NCBI GenBank assembly: GCA_964497475.1
Contig: CAZCDM010000026.1
Location: 1-19,455, forward strand
From: CAZCDM01 sp964497475
Lineage (GTDB): Bacteria > Planctomycetota > Phycisphaerae > SM23-33
DNA length: 19,455 nucleotides
Direction: 5' to 3'
Within the stretch, counting starts at the first letter, position 1. Every line of letters begins with the position of its first letter. Positions 1-6,674 of this stretch are shown in pieces. The position numbers and the translations under genes were made by a program. Under the pieces are notes generated by a model. It saw only the letters and a list, made by a program, of their open reading frames with translations, was not told the origin of the DNA and did no database searches.

Positions 1-302
1 TCGTTCTGCTCACGTTGAAGCCGCTCTTTACAGGCCTGCAAGCGGGCACGTCGGCCGGGGGCAGTTCGGCAATCACTTCGCGGCGTTCGGCGTCCGGCAG
101 GTCGGTCAGCAGGTCAGCAATCACCGCCAGCCGGTCAGACCCGGAATCGGCGGCTTGCTGCACGATTTCGCGTTCGGACGGCACCAATTTCGGCACCACG
201 CCCGAAGCCTTGGCCGTATCCCCTTGCTTCGGCAGTGCTTTAGGACCGGTGCCTTCTGGCTTCCCAAGCTGAATGTTGTGGGTTCGACTCCCATCGCCCG
301 CT
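1..302 (-). pseudogene. Orphaned C-terminal tail of a tyrosine-recombinase integrase (partial, runs off the left edge)
   Basis: One minus-strand frame stays open from the tRNA fragment to base 1. Antisense to the tRNA it reads AGDGSRTHNIQLGK, then KPEGTGPKALPKQG, then a helical, acidic stretch containing SEREIVQQAADSGSDRLAVI and LPDAERREVIAELPPAD. From memory, peptides of the GDGSRTHN type arise where integrase genes read antisense through a tRNA attachment site, and planctomycete integrases often end in a DLPDA/LPEAV-type helical tail. No catalytic domain (R, HxxR, Y) is visible, so at most this is the tail. The frame is also open upstream to an ATG at 355, but that part is chromosomal flank and probably accidental. 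Near base 45-50 the better-looking frame shifts to one reading ARLQACKERLQREQN, so a one-base indel is possible. The call is an inference. A chance open frame in GC-rich DNA cannot be excluded. Confidence 0.4.
259..302 (+). tRNA. 3' half of tRNA-Gly(CCC), no 5' half; probable attachment-site copy
   Basis: From the anticodon loop onward the sequence fits a glycine tRNA. It has loop TTCCCAA (261-267) with anticodon CCC (263-265), stem strand GCTGA (268-272), variable loop ATGTT (273-277), T-stem GTGGG/CCCAT (278-282/290-294) around TTCGACT, 3' acceptor strand CGCCCGC (295-301) and discriminator T (302). No CCA is encoded. The matching 5' acceptor GCGGGCG, the D-arm and the proper 5' anticodon strand are absent where they should be (about 228-258). 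A tRNA truncated this way is the usual signature of an attachment site duplicated by a tRNA-targeting integrase. The element would lie to the left and the chromosome to the right. It is not expected to make a functional tRNA. Confidence 0.75.
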
Positions 303-397
303 TTCCAATGACCAACGCATCGCGTTGCCACCAGGCGACACAAGGCGTCTTTCATTCGTCCACTTCGTGAGTTACGCAACAGCCGTACCACCGGGCC
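303..397. other. Flank between tRNA fragment and ABC relic, no gene recognised
   Basis: No convincing coding frame is seen. A perfect 6-bp stem with a 3-base loop (CAACGC at 313-318, GCGTTG at 322-327) lies just after the tRNA fragment, but no T-run follows it. The stretch just before 398 may be a more decayed part of the ABC ATPase relic, since one frame reads loosely like the region before the NQQK motif. Confidence 0.4.
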
Positions 398-546
398 AAC
401 CAGCAGAAGGTCTCTCTGGGTAAGTGGCTGGCCAGGAGGCCCGGGTACTGCTCCTCGACGAACCGCCCTGCGTCGTCGACGTCGGCGCCAAGCGGGACAT
501 TTACGAGTTGATGAACCGCTGGACGGTCGAGGGGGTGATGGCGTAG
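398..546 (+). pseudogene. Relic of a sugar ABC-transporter ATP-binding protein (RbsA/MglA-type), frameshifted
   Basis: Two plus-strand frames together spell the C-terminal nucleotide-binding core of a sugar ABC ATPase. From 398 one frame reads NQQKVSLGKWLARRPG, matching the end of the signature motif LSGGNQQKV and the helix after it. From 445 the next frame reads VLLLDEPPCVVDVGAKRDIY then ELMNRWTVEG, matching Walker B LLLDEP, the D-loop region and the TRGVDVGAKREIYELMN block of RbsA/XylG/MglA. A frameshift near 440-445 separates them. TRG is replaced by PCV, and the LSGG signature before NQQK is lost. Similarity ends near 530, and the stop at 544-546 lies in DNA that encodes YAITPS of AraC on the other strand. 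The sequence is clearly decayed. It may be what remains of a transporter gene once linked to the sugar operon to its right. Confidence 0.72.
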
Positions 547-1379
547 TGTTCCACGAAGCTGCGGTGGAAGTGGCTGCTGTCGACGAAGCCCCAGTCCCGC
601 GCGATGGTTTTGATCGGCTTGTCGGTTTCCTGCAGTTCGATGCGCGCCTGGCTGAGGCGGTAGCGACGGTCGAACTCGGCGAAGGGCAGGCCCATCGTCT
701 GGCGAAACAGGCGGCCGAACAGGTTGCGATTGATTCCGCACCGCCGGGCCGCCTCGGCTGTGCTGACCCGCCTGCGGTGGCGGTAGACCAGTTCCAGCGC
801 CGGCGAGATCCGCCCGAACACGTCGGCCGATTCGTGCTCCTGGCCGGTCGGGGGCGACCAGTTCTCCCGCAGCAGAAGCAGTGCCTCCAGCAGCAGCACC
901 CCCAGCCAGGTCGCCTGCCTGTCCGAGCCGGCCTGGAGGATATCGCGTATGGCCCGGCCCAGCCGGAGCATCGGCTCTGGCTTGCTCGCTGCCCTGGGCC
1001 GACGCACCGGCTCGGCCGTGAAGCTCGCCAGCCAGTTGACGCGCCCGCCGGCGAGATCCGCCGCACGCAGCAGCACCTGCGGCAGCAGAATCAGCACGAC
1101 CGCCTCGCAGGGAGCCTTACGCACCTCGTAGCCGTGCGGCTCCCACATGCCGCACATCCACACCTGCCCGGCCCGCAGCTCGCACTGCCAGTGGCGGTAC
1201 TGCCTCCGCATCCGCCCGCGCAGCACAATGCCGAACTCCAACCCGTGATGCATGTCGTGACGGCTCTGCTCGGGCCGAGCCCAGCGGTAATGCATGCCCC
1301 GCAACGGCTCGGCCTCGTTCAGGCCAAATGCCATCTTCCGGAGAGGAACATCCCAGAATGGTTCGGTCGATCGGTTCAT
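501..1379 (-). CDS. AraC-family transcriptional regulator with N-terminal cupin-like sensor domain
   Basis: A 292-residue protein of typical AraC/XylS layout. Residues about 40-100 form a cupin-like ligand-binding domain with HHGLEFGIVLRGRMRRQY. The C-terminal third holds two helix-turn-helix units, the first around 207-226 (TAEAARRCGINRNLFGRLF) and the second around 255-275, followed by the family motif GFVDSSHFHRSFVEHYAITP. The start at 1379 was chosen because an in-frame ATG at 1517 would overlap the divergent amidohydrolase start, and because a promoter-like TTGAAA-18-TATTTT lies just upstream of 1379. ATG at 1334 is an alternative. The protein probably controls the divergent sugar operon, as such pairs usually do; its ligand is unknown. 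Oddity: the last residues (about TVQRFINS) and the stop are read antisense through the ABC relic, so the native C-terminus seems to have been replaced after YAITPS. Confidence 0.88.
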   Translation of the reverse strand: MNRSTEPFWDVPLRKMAFGLNEAEPLRGMHYRWARPEQSRHDMHHGLEFGIVLRGRMRRQYRHWQCELRAGQVWMCGMWEPHGYEVRKAPCEAVVLILLPQVLLRAADLAGGRVNWLASFTAEPVRRPRAASKPEPMLRLGRAIRDILQAGSDRQATWLGVLLLEALLLLRENWSPPTGQEHESADVFGRISPALELVYRHRRRVSTAEAARRCGINRNLFGRLFRQTMGLPFAEFDRRYRLSQARIELQETDKPIKTIARDWGFVDSSHFHRSFVEHYAITPSTVQRFINS

Positions 1380-1384
1380 GGGGA

Positions 1385-1421
1385 GATTGCAAAAATACAA
1401 CAAAACGTTGCACCATTTCAA
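1385..1421 (-). promoter_or_regulatory. Candidate promoter of the AraC-type regulator
   Basis: On the minus strand TTGAAA (1421-1416), an 18-base spacer and TATTTT (1397-1392) form a sigma-70-like promoter. Transcription would start near 1385, only about six bases before the ATG. The stretch is clearly AT-richer than its surroundings. An inverted repeat (TGCAA/TTGCA) covers the -10 box and spacer. Confidence 0.45.
1388..1412. promoter_or_regulatory. Inverted repeat TGCAA-N15-TTGCA, candidate operator
   Basis: TGCAA at 1388-1392 and TTGCA at 1408-1412 are perfect inverted copies centred on 1400, in the short AT-rich divergent region. They lie over the candidate promoter of the AraC-type gene, where an autoregulatory site would be expected. 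The half-sites are short, so chance is possible. Confidence 0.3.
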
Positions 1422-1431
1422 GCTGTCTTCA

Positions 1432-1460
1432 TTGATTGAACGGGCGCCTTGCGTCAAAAT
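1432..1460 (+). promoter_or_regulatory. Candidate promoter of the sugar operon
   Basis: TTGATT (1432-1437), a 17-base spacer and CAAAAT (1455-1460) give four of six matches at each box, upstream of the amidohydrolase gene. Such a weak promoter would fit one that needs an AraC-type activator. It is not distinctive enough to be sure. Confidence 0.3.
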
Positions 1461-1515
1461 GTGTTCTCTGCGCGATGGTTCTTCGTACCACCGCCAAAGC
1501 GACGGACACCAGCCC

Positions 1516-2628
1516 ATGCCCCGCAGCGACAGCTATCTTACCTTGCCCGAGCATCAGCCCAGCCGGGCGCGCTTCCCGGTTGTCGATGCGCACAACCATC
1601 TCTGGTCGCTCAAGAACCCAGCCGACGTCGACGCCGTGGTCGAAGTTCTCGATGGGGCCGGCGTGGTGGGCTTCTGCGATTTGACGGGCAATGCGGAGAT
1701 CGCCTTCGCAGACGGGGGTTATCGCGTCCAGCCTCGATCGCTGGATTTCTTCACCGAGCAGGTCCAGCCTCGCGGCGGCCAGCGATTCTACGCGTTCACG
1801 ATGGCGGCCTTCGCGTGTGATACCACCAAGCCCCTGTTCGACGACGCCGAGGCGTTCGTCGCGACCTGCATCGAGATGCTGCGCGACCATGTAGTCCGAG
1901 GCTGCCGGGGCCTGAAGGTTCTCAAAGAGCTTGGCCTGGCCCATCGCGACGGCAGCGGCGCGTTGATCGCCGTGGACGACGAGCGGCTCGGGCCGATCTG
2001 GGATGAGTGCGGGCACCTGGGCGTACCCGTGCTGATCCACCAGGCCGACCCGTCGGGCTTCTTCGACCCGATCACGCCGGACAATGAACAATACGATTCG
2101 CTGCGGAAGTACCCTTCCTGGAGCTTTGCCGACCCGGTATTCCCCCGCAAGGCCGAGCTGCTCGCCGCACGCAACCGCATGATCGCCGCCCATCCGGATA
2201 CGACCTTCATCCTGCCGCACATGGCCAACCAGGCCGAGGACCTCGCCGCCGTCGAAACGCTGCTGGCTGAGCTGCCAAACGTCGTCATCGACTTCTCCGC
2301 CCGGTGCGACGAGCTCGGCCGACAGCCCTACACCGCCCGGCGGTTTTTCATCCGCCATGCCGACCGCATTCTCTTCGGCACGGACATGCCCCCCACGCCC
2401 GAGGTCTACCGCTTTACCTTCCGCTTCCTGGAAACCGACGACGAAGACTTCATCCCGCCCGATTACGACGGCACGTTCGGGCGATACCGCTGGAAAGTCC
2501 ACGGGCTGTTCCTGCCGGATGACGTCCTGCAAAAAATCTACTACCGCAACGCCTGCCGGGTCATCCCCGGCCTGGCCGATCAGCTCGCCGGCGTCCTGCC
2601 GGACGACGCCTCTCCTGAGACTTCCTGA
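1516..2628 (+). CDS. Amidohydrolase-superfamily protein (amidohydrolase 2 type)
   Basis: 370 residues with the metal-site layout of the amidohydrolase superfamily TIM barrel: DAHNH near the N-terminus (H26, H28), HQADP (H175), LPHMANQ (H235) and the late aspartate in FGTDMPP (D290). Members of this family hydrolyse lactones or amides, or decarboxylate acids. In sugar clusters they are often lactonases, but the substrate cannot be read from the sequence. The start ATG at 1516 was chosen because it leaves only a short stretch before the first barrel strand (VVDAHNHLW), while earlier in-frame starts run back through the divergent promoter. No ribosome site is visible. It is the first gene of the operon, with the isomerase-like gene 15 bases downstream. 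Family certain, function open. Confidence 0.85.
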   Translation: MPRSDSYLTLPEHQPSRARFPVVDAHNHLWSLKNPADVDAVVEVLDGAGVVGFCDLTGNAEIAFADGGYRVQPRSLDFFTEQVQPRGGQRFYAFTMAAFACDTTKPLFDDAEAFVATCIEMLRDHVVRGCRGLKVLKELGLAHRDGSGALIAVDDERLGPIWDECGHLGVPVLIHQADPSGFFDPITPDNEQYDSLRKYPSWSFADPVFPRKAELLAARNRMIAAHPDTTFILPHMANQAEDLAAVETLLAELPNVVIDFSARCDELGRQPYTARRFFIRHADRILFGTDMPPTPEVYRFTFRFLETDDEDFIPPDYDGTFGRYRWKVHGLFLPDDVLQKIYYRNACRVIPGLADQLAGVLPDDASPETS

Positions 2629-2643
2629 ACAAAGGACCCCTTC

Positions 2644-4029
2644 ATGCTGAAACCGAAAGTTGGATTCATTGTCTACGGCGTACACAAAGATGGCCTGGAA
2701 GATCCCATGGGCCAGCCCTTCATCGACGAGGCCATCGTCACGCAGTCGAAGCAGGCCCTCCAGCAGGCCGGGATCGAGCTGGACGAGCACGACCTGGTCA
2801 TCGCCAGCAAGGCCGAGGCCCGCGCCTGCTTTGCCAAGTACAAGCAGGCCGACGACGTCGACGCCCTGGTGCTGTTTTCCGGCACGTGGGTCTGGTCGGC
2901 GCACCTGATCGGCGCGGTGCAGGATTACATCCGCTCCACGGGCAAGGCGGTGACGCTGTGGACGCACCCCGGCAGCCAGGGCTGGCGCCCGGTTGGCGGG
3001 CTGGTCATGCAGGGCGCGATGAAAGAAGTGGGCCTGCCGCACCGCTTCGTGTACGGCCCGGCCGATGATGCGACCGACGTCGAACGCATCGCCAGCTACT
3101 GTCGCGGCAGCGCGATGAAGGCTCGGCTGAACCTCACCACTGCCGGCGCGTTCGGCGGGCGCGGCATGGGCCAGAGCTGCGGTGCCGTCGACCCCTCGCA
3201 GTGGATGCGGACCTTCGGCGTGGATATCGACTCGCGCGACACCACCGAGCTGATCGGCACGGCCAACGCCATCACCGACAAGCAGATCGCCGAAGCCCGC
3301 CAGCGGATCGGCAAGCTCTTCGCCGAGGCGATCCCCACCGGCGAGGTGGCCGATAAGTCGATCCGGCTGTACCTGGCCCTGCGCGAGGTCGTAGCCCGCA
3401 ACGAGTGGGACTTCTACACCATCCAGAGCTTCCCGGGCCTGGGCGATGACTACTCGGCGACCTGCTTCGCCCAGAGCATGATGCTCGAAGACCGCATCGC
3501 CACCTCGACGCTGGGCGACTTCAACACGCTGATGACCGTCAAATGCCTCACCGACCTCAGCACCGAGCCGGTCTACTACGGCGATCTGCAGCACATCGAC
3601 AAGACGAACAATGAAATCAAGATCATCGGCGACGGCGCCTGCCCGCCCTCGCTGGCCGGCAAGCTGGGCCCGGCCGGGTTCGCCGAGCATGGCATTCCGA
3701 CCGAGGGCGAAGCGGGCGGCTTGAGCGTCAAGCTCGTCTGCAAGGTCGGCCAGGGCGTCCTGGCCCGGCTGGGGCGAACCAACGCCCAGTTCCAGATGGT
3801 CATCACCCGCTGCGATATCTTCGAGCCGCCCGCCGATCAGCTCGAAACACGCCAGAACGAATGCGGCATTCCGTTCTGGCCGCACGGGTTCACCAAGGCC
3901 CAGTGCGACATCGAGCAACTCCTGGCCAGCTGGAACAATGAATACGCCTGCCTCGGCTATGGCGAGAACCTCTACGAAGACCTCCGGGCCTTCTGCGAAC
4001 TGACCTCCATCGAGCCCATCGCCCTGTAA
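2644..4029 (+). CDS. L-fucose/L-arabinose-isomerase-like protein
   Basis: 461 residues resembling the FucI/AraA isomerase fold. The N-terminal half has FSGTWVWSAHLIGAV (79-92) and a conserved THPGSQGWRPVGG stretch. The C-terminal half has SFPGLGDDYSATCFAQSMM (262-280), GDFNT (291-295), VYYGDLQHID (310-319) and FWPHGF (411-416). The family isomerises aldoses to ketoses with a metal held by Glu, Asp and His. By eye D314 and H414 could be the Asp and His, but the expected Glu appears as Ser or Leu around 287-290, so activity or metal binding may differ. It is shorter than E. coli FucI (about 590 residues). The start is supported by AAAGGA eight bases upstream. It most likely converts the incoming aldose for the kinase and aldolase downstream. 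Substrate unknown. Confidence 0.8.
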   Translation: MLKPKVGFIVYGVHKDGLEDPMGQPFIDEAIVTQSKQALQQAGIELDEHDLVIASKAEARACFAKYKQADDVDALVLFSGTWVWSAHLIGAVQDYIRSTGKAVTLWTHPGSQGWRPVGGLVMQGAMKEVGLPHRFVYGPADDATDVERIASYCRGSAMKARLNLTTAGAFGGRGMGQSCGAVDPSQWMRTFGVDIDSRDTTELIGTANAITDKQIAEARQRIGKLFAEAIPTGEVADKSIRLYLALREVVARNEWDFYTIQSFPGLGDDYSATCFAQSMMLEDRIATSTLGDFNTLMTVKCLTDLSTEPVYYGDLQHIDKTNNEIKIIGDGACPPSLAGKLGPAGFAEHGIPTEGEAGGLSVKLVCKVGQGVLARLGRTNAQFQMVITRCDIFEPPADQLETRQNECGIPFWPHGFTKAQCDIEQLLASWNNEYACLGYGENLYEDLRAFCELTSIEPIAL

Positions 4030-4050
4030 GCACGCGAAAGGATTCCTGCC

Positions 4051-5058
4051 ATGCCGCTGATTCTGGACCGTACCGCCGTGCTGGACAGCTATGCCCGCGC
4101 AGCCGAGAACCGCTGGGTCGTGCCGACCTTCTGCAGCGAGAACCTCACGACCACCGAGGCGATTCTCGCCGCGGCCGTCGAGCATGGCCGCCGGCTCGGC
4201 CAGGCCGACATCCCGGTGACGCTGGCCATGACCAACCAGTACTCCCACCGCAGCCAGTCGGTCAACTTCACCCGCACCGGCCAGTGGGATATCGGCCTGC
4301 AGCTTTTCCTGGCTGAGCTGGACGTGCTCACCGCGCCCGGCTCGCCCTTTGCCGACCTGGACGTGATGATCCTGCTCGACCACGCCCAGTGGGATACCGA
4401 CAAGTCGCTGCTGTGGGACTGGGATATGTGCCAGTTCTCCATGGTGATGTACGACGCGTCGGCCTTGCCCTTCGAGCAGAACATGGAAAAGACCGCCGCC
4501 TTCGTGCAAGCCCGCGGCGGCGAGGTCGTCATCGAGGGCGCGTGCGATGAAATCGTCGACGCCACCGGCGAGGACAAGAGCGACCTGACCACGCCCGACC
4601 GGGCCGAGCGGTACATCGAGCAGACCGGCGTGGATTACATCGTAGCCAACCTCGGCACGGAGCATCGCGCCAGTGCGGCCGAGCTGAAATACCACGGCGA
4701 CCTGGCCAGGACCATCCGCGACCGCATCGGCCAGAAGCTCGTGCTGCACGGGACCAGTTCCGTGGAAACGGAACAGGTCCGCTCGCTGTTCGACGACGGT
4801 ATTGCGAAGGTGAACATCTGGACCTGCCTCGAGCGCGACAGCTCGCCGGAGCTGCTGCGGCAGATGGTGACCCATGCAGCCAAGGTCGCCGGGCCCGGTG
4901 TGGCGGGCGAGCTGGCCGGGGCCGAGCTGCTTGGCCCGTCCGCCGACACGCAAAGCCGAGCCGACCTGGGCTTCTACACGACGACCTGGCGGCAGTCGAT
5001 CATCTTCGAGCGGATGAAGGAGATCGCCGGGCAGTACTTCCAGCTGTGGTACACCTGA
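4051..5058 (+). CDS. Class II (zinc) aldolase, FbaA/GatY/KbaY-like, probable sugar-phosphate cleavage
   Basis: 335 residues of the class II fructose-bisphosphate-aldolase superfamily. It has the metal/catalytic motif LDHAQWDTDK (D110, H111), the following MVMYDASALPFEQN, EGACDE (162-167), GTEHRAS (H205) and LHGTSSV (H233). These cover the zinc histidines and the substrate region, so it should be active. It differs from the housekeeping aldolase encoded at 7820-8842: here KVNIWT replaces the usual KVNIDT, which points to another substrate. It would cleave the ketose phosphate made by the isomerase and kinase to dihydroxyacetone phosphate plus an aldehyde; this role is inferred from the neighbours. 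AAAGGA precedes the ATG. Gaps are 21 bases upstream and 8 bases downstream, so it is in the operon. Confidence 0.85.
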   Translation: MPLILDRTAVLDSYARAAENRWVVPTFCSENLTTTEAILAAAVEHGRRLGQADIPVTLAMTNQYSHRSQSVNFTRTGQWDIGLQLFLAELDVLTAPGSPFADLDVMILLDHAQWDTDKSLLWDWDMCQFSMVMYDASALPFEQNMEKTAAFVQARGGEVVIEGACDEIVDATGEDKSDLTTPDRAERYIEQTGVDYIVANLGTEHRASAAELKYHGDLARTIRDRIGQKLVLHGTSSVETEQVRSLFDDGIAKVNIWTCLERDSSPELLRQMVTHAAKVAGPGVAGELAGAELLGPSADTQSRADLGFYTTTWRQSIIFERMKEIAGQYFQLWYT

Positions 5059-5066
5059 GAGACGCC

Positions 5067-6578
5067 ATGAACGCGACGATGGGCGTGGACATCGGAACCA
5101 GCGGGGCCAAGGCGGTGGTCTTCGACCAGGGCGGGCGTCTGCTCGCCTCGGCGTATTGCAGTTATGACGTCCGCACGCCATCGCCCGGCCGGGCCGAGCT
5201 GGGCAGCCTCGAAGTCATGGACGCCTGCCGGGCGGTCATCGCCCAGGCGGCCGGGGAATGTGATCTGCCCGTGGTAGCCCTGGGAGTTTCCAGCCAGGGC
5301 GAGGCGTTCACTGCCATCGACGAGGCCGGCCGTCCTCTCACGCCGGCGCTGGTTTCTTCGGACATGCGGGCCGAGCCGTACGTCCAGACGTTTGTCGACC
5401 GCTTCGGCGGGGAGCGACTCTACGAGATCACCGGCCATACCGCCCACCCGATGTTCACGCTGTTCAAGATGCTCTGGCTGCGAGACAACGAGCCGGCCGC
5501 CTGGGCGTCGGCCCGTCAGCTGCTCTGCTTTGAGGATCTCCTCGAGCGGGAGCTGGGCATCGAGCAGCCGGCGATGGGTTGGCCCCTGGCTGGGCGGACG
5601 ATGCTGTTTGACGTCTGCACGCATGAATGGAGCCCTGCGATTCTTGATGCGATCGAGCTCGACCCGGCCCGCCTGGCCAGGCCGATGGCGTCGGGCTCGT
5701 CGGCCGGTACGATCCCGCCGGCGATTTGTCGCCAGCTGGGCCTGGCCGAGGGAGCCGTCGTCGTCACCGGCGGACACGACCAGCCGTGCGGCGCGCTGGG
5801 GGCGGGCGTGACGCGGGCCGGCATTGCGATGTACGGCACGGGCACGGTCGATTGCATCACGCCGGCCTTTGCCGAGCCGACCTTCACCGCCCAGCTGCGG
5901 CAGAGCAACCTCTGCACCTACGACCACACCGCGGCGGGCATGTATACCACGGTGGCCTTCAGTTTGACGGGGGGCAATATCCTCAAGTGGTTCCGCGATC
6001 AGTTCGGCCTGGCTGAACTCGACCAGGCCCGCCGGAGCGGGCAGGATGTCTACGAGCTGCTGGTGGACTTGGCCGGCGACGAGCCATCGGGCCTGCTGAC
6101 GCTGCCGTACTGGACGCCCAGCGGCACGCCGCATTTCGACACCGCCACGCCCGGCGCGATCGTCGGCTGGCGGATGACGACCACCCGCGGCGAGATGCTC
6201 CGCAGCCTGCTGGAAGGCGTGACCCTGGAGATGAGGCTGAACCTGGAGATTCTCGAATCGGCCGGCTGTGCCATCGACGAGCTGCGCGCCATTGGCGGCG
6301 GCGCCAAGTCGCGCCGCTGGATGCAGCTCAAGGCCGACGTGCTCGACACACCCATCACCATTCTCGATATCACCGAGGCCGGCTGCCTCGGCACGGCCCT
6401 GTTGGCGCGGTCGGCGGTATCGGGCGAGCCGATGAGCGAGCTGGCCGAGAAGTGGATCCGTCCGGTGCAAACCCTCCAGCCTCATCCCGCCCGGGCCGAT
6501 CACTACGCCGAACTCCTGGAGCGGTATCGCACGCTCTATCAGACGATCCGGTCATTCGACTCCCATCGCCCGCTGTGA
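5067..6578 (+). CDS. FGGY-family carbohydrate kinase
   Basis: 503 residues with the actin-like ATPase layout of FGGY kinases. The N-terminal phosphate-binding strand is MGVDIGTSGAKAVVFD (5-20). Substrate-side motifs include GVSSQGEAFTAID. The catalytic aspartate is in GGHDQPCGALGAG (D238), followed by MYGTGTVDC, and the C-terminal adenosine motif is AIGGGAKSRRWMQLKADV with GCLGTALLA. Related enzymes phosphorylate xylulose, fuculose, rhamnulose, ribulose, glycerol or gluconate; the motifs do not decide between them. With an isomerase before it and an aldolase beside it, a ketose is the likely substrate (inference). ATG 5067 begins right before the first strand and lies 8 bases after the aldolase stop. 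An in-frame ATG at 5046 would overlap the aldolase gene and is less likely. Last gene of the operon; no clear terminator is visible after it. Confidence 0.9.
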   Translation: MNATMGVDIGTSGAKAVVFDQGGRLLASAYCSYDVRTPSPGRAELGSLEVMDACRAVIAQAAGECDLPVVALGVSSQGEAFTAIDEAGRPLTPALVSSDMRAEPYVQTFVDRFGGERLYEITGHTAHPMFTLFKMLWLRDNEPAAWASARQLLCFEDLLERELGIEQPAMGWPLAGRTMLFDVCTHEWSPAILDAIELDPARLARPMASGSSAGTIPPAICRQLGLAEGAVVVTGGHDQPCGALGAGVTRAGIAMYGTGTVDCITPAFAEPTFTAQLRQSNLCTYDHTAAGMYTTVAFSLTGGNILKWFRDQFGLAELDQARRSGQDVYELLVDLAGDEPSGLLTLPYWTPSGTPHFDTATPGAIVGWRMTTTRGEMLRSLLEGVTLEMRLNLEILESAGCAIDELRAIGGGAKSRRWMQLKADVLDTPITILDITEAGCLGTALLARSAVSGEPMSELAEKWIRPVQTLQPHPARADHYAELLERYRTLYQTIRSFDSHRPL

Positions 6579-6594
6579 CCTGCCGGCTGGGTGG

Positions 6595-6623
6595 TTGACA
6601 CGCCCGGCCGAGCCGCTTACCAT
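6595..6623 (+). promoter_or_regulatory. Sigma-70-type promoter of trxA-nnrE
   Basis: A perfect -35 box TTGACA (6595-6600), a 17-base spacer and TACCAT (6618-6623) lie between the kinase gene and trxA. Transcription would start near 6630, giving a leader of about 45 bases with an AAGGAG site (6663-6668) before the ATG. Confidence 0.75.
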
Positions 6624-6674
6624 ACTCGCAGTACCAATCCCCAATCCTCCCAACGCCCCCTCAAGGAGCAACGC

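Noticed and set aside
229..302. A complete tRNA-Gly gene
   Set aside because: The 5' acceptor strand GCGGGCG, the D-arm and a paired anticodon 5' strand are missing; only the 3' half fits.
121..315. Minus-strand frame reading MGVEPTTFSLGS
   Set aside because: This is the antisense of the tRNA fragment in another frame, a common false gene. It ends soon after in low-complexity residues.
313..327. 6-bp perfect hairpin after the tRNA fragment as a terminator
   Set aside because: No T-run follows it, and a stem of this size is common by chance in GC-rich DNA.
1429..5181. Very long open frame on the minus strand (about 1,250 codons)
   Set aside because: It lies antisense to four well-supported genes of the sugar operon and has no recognisable domain; long antisense frames are expected in GC-rich codon use.
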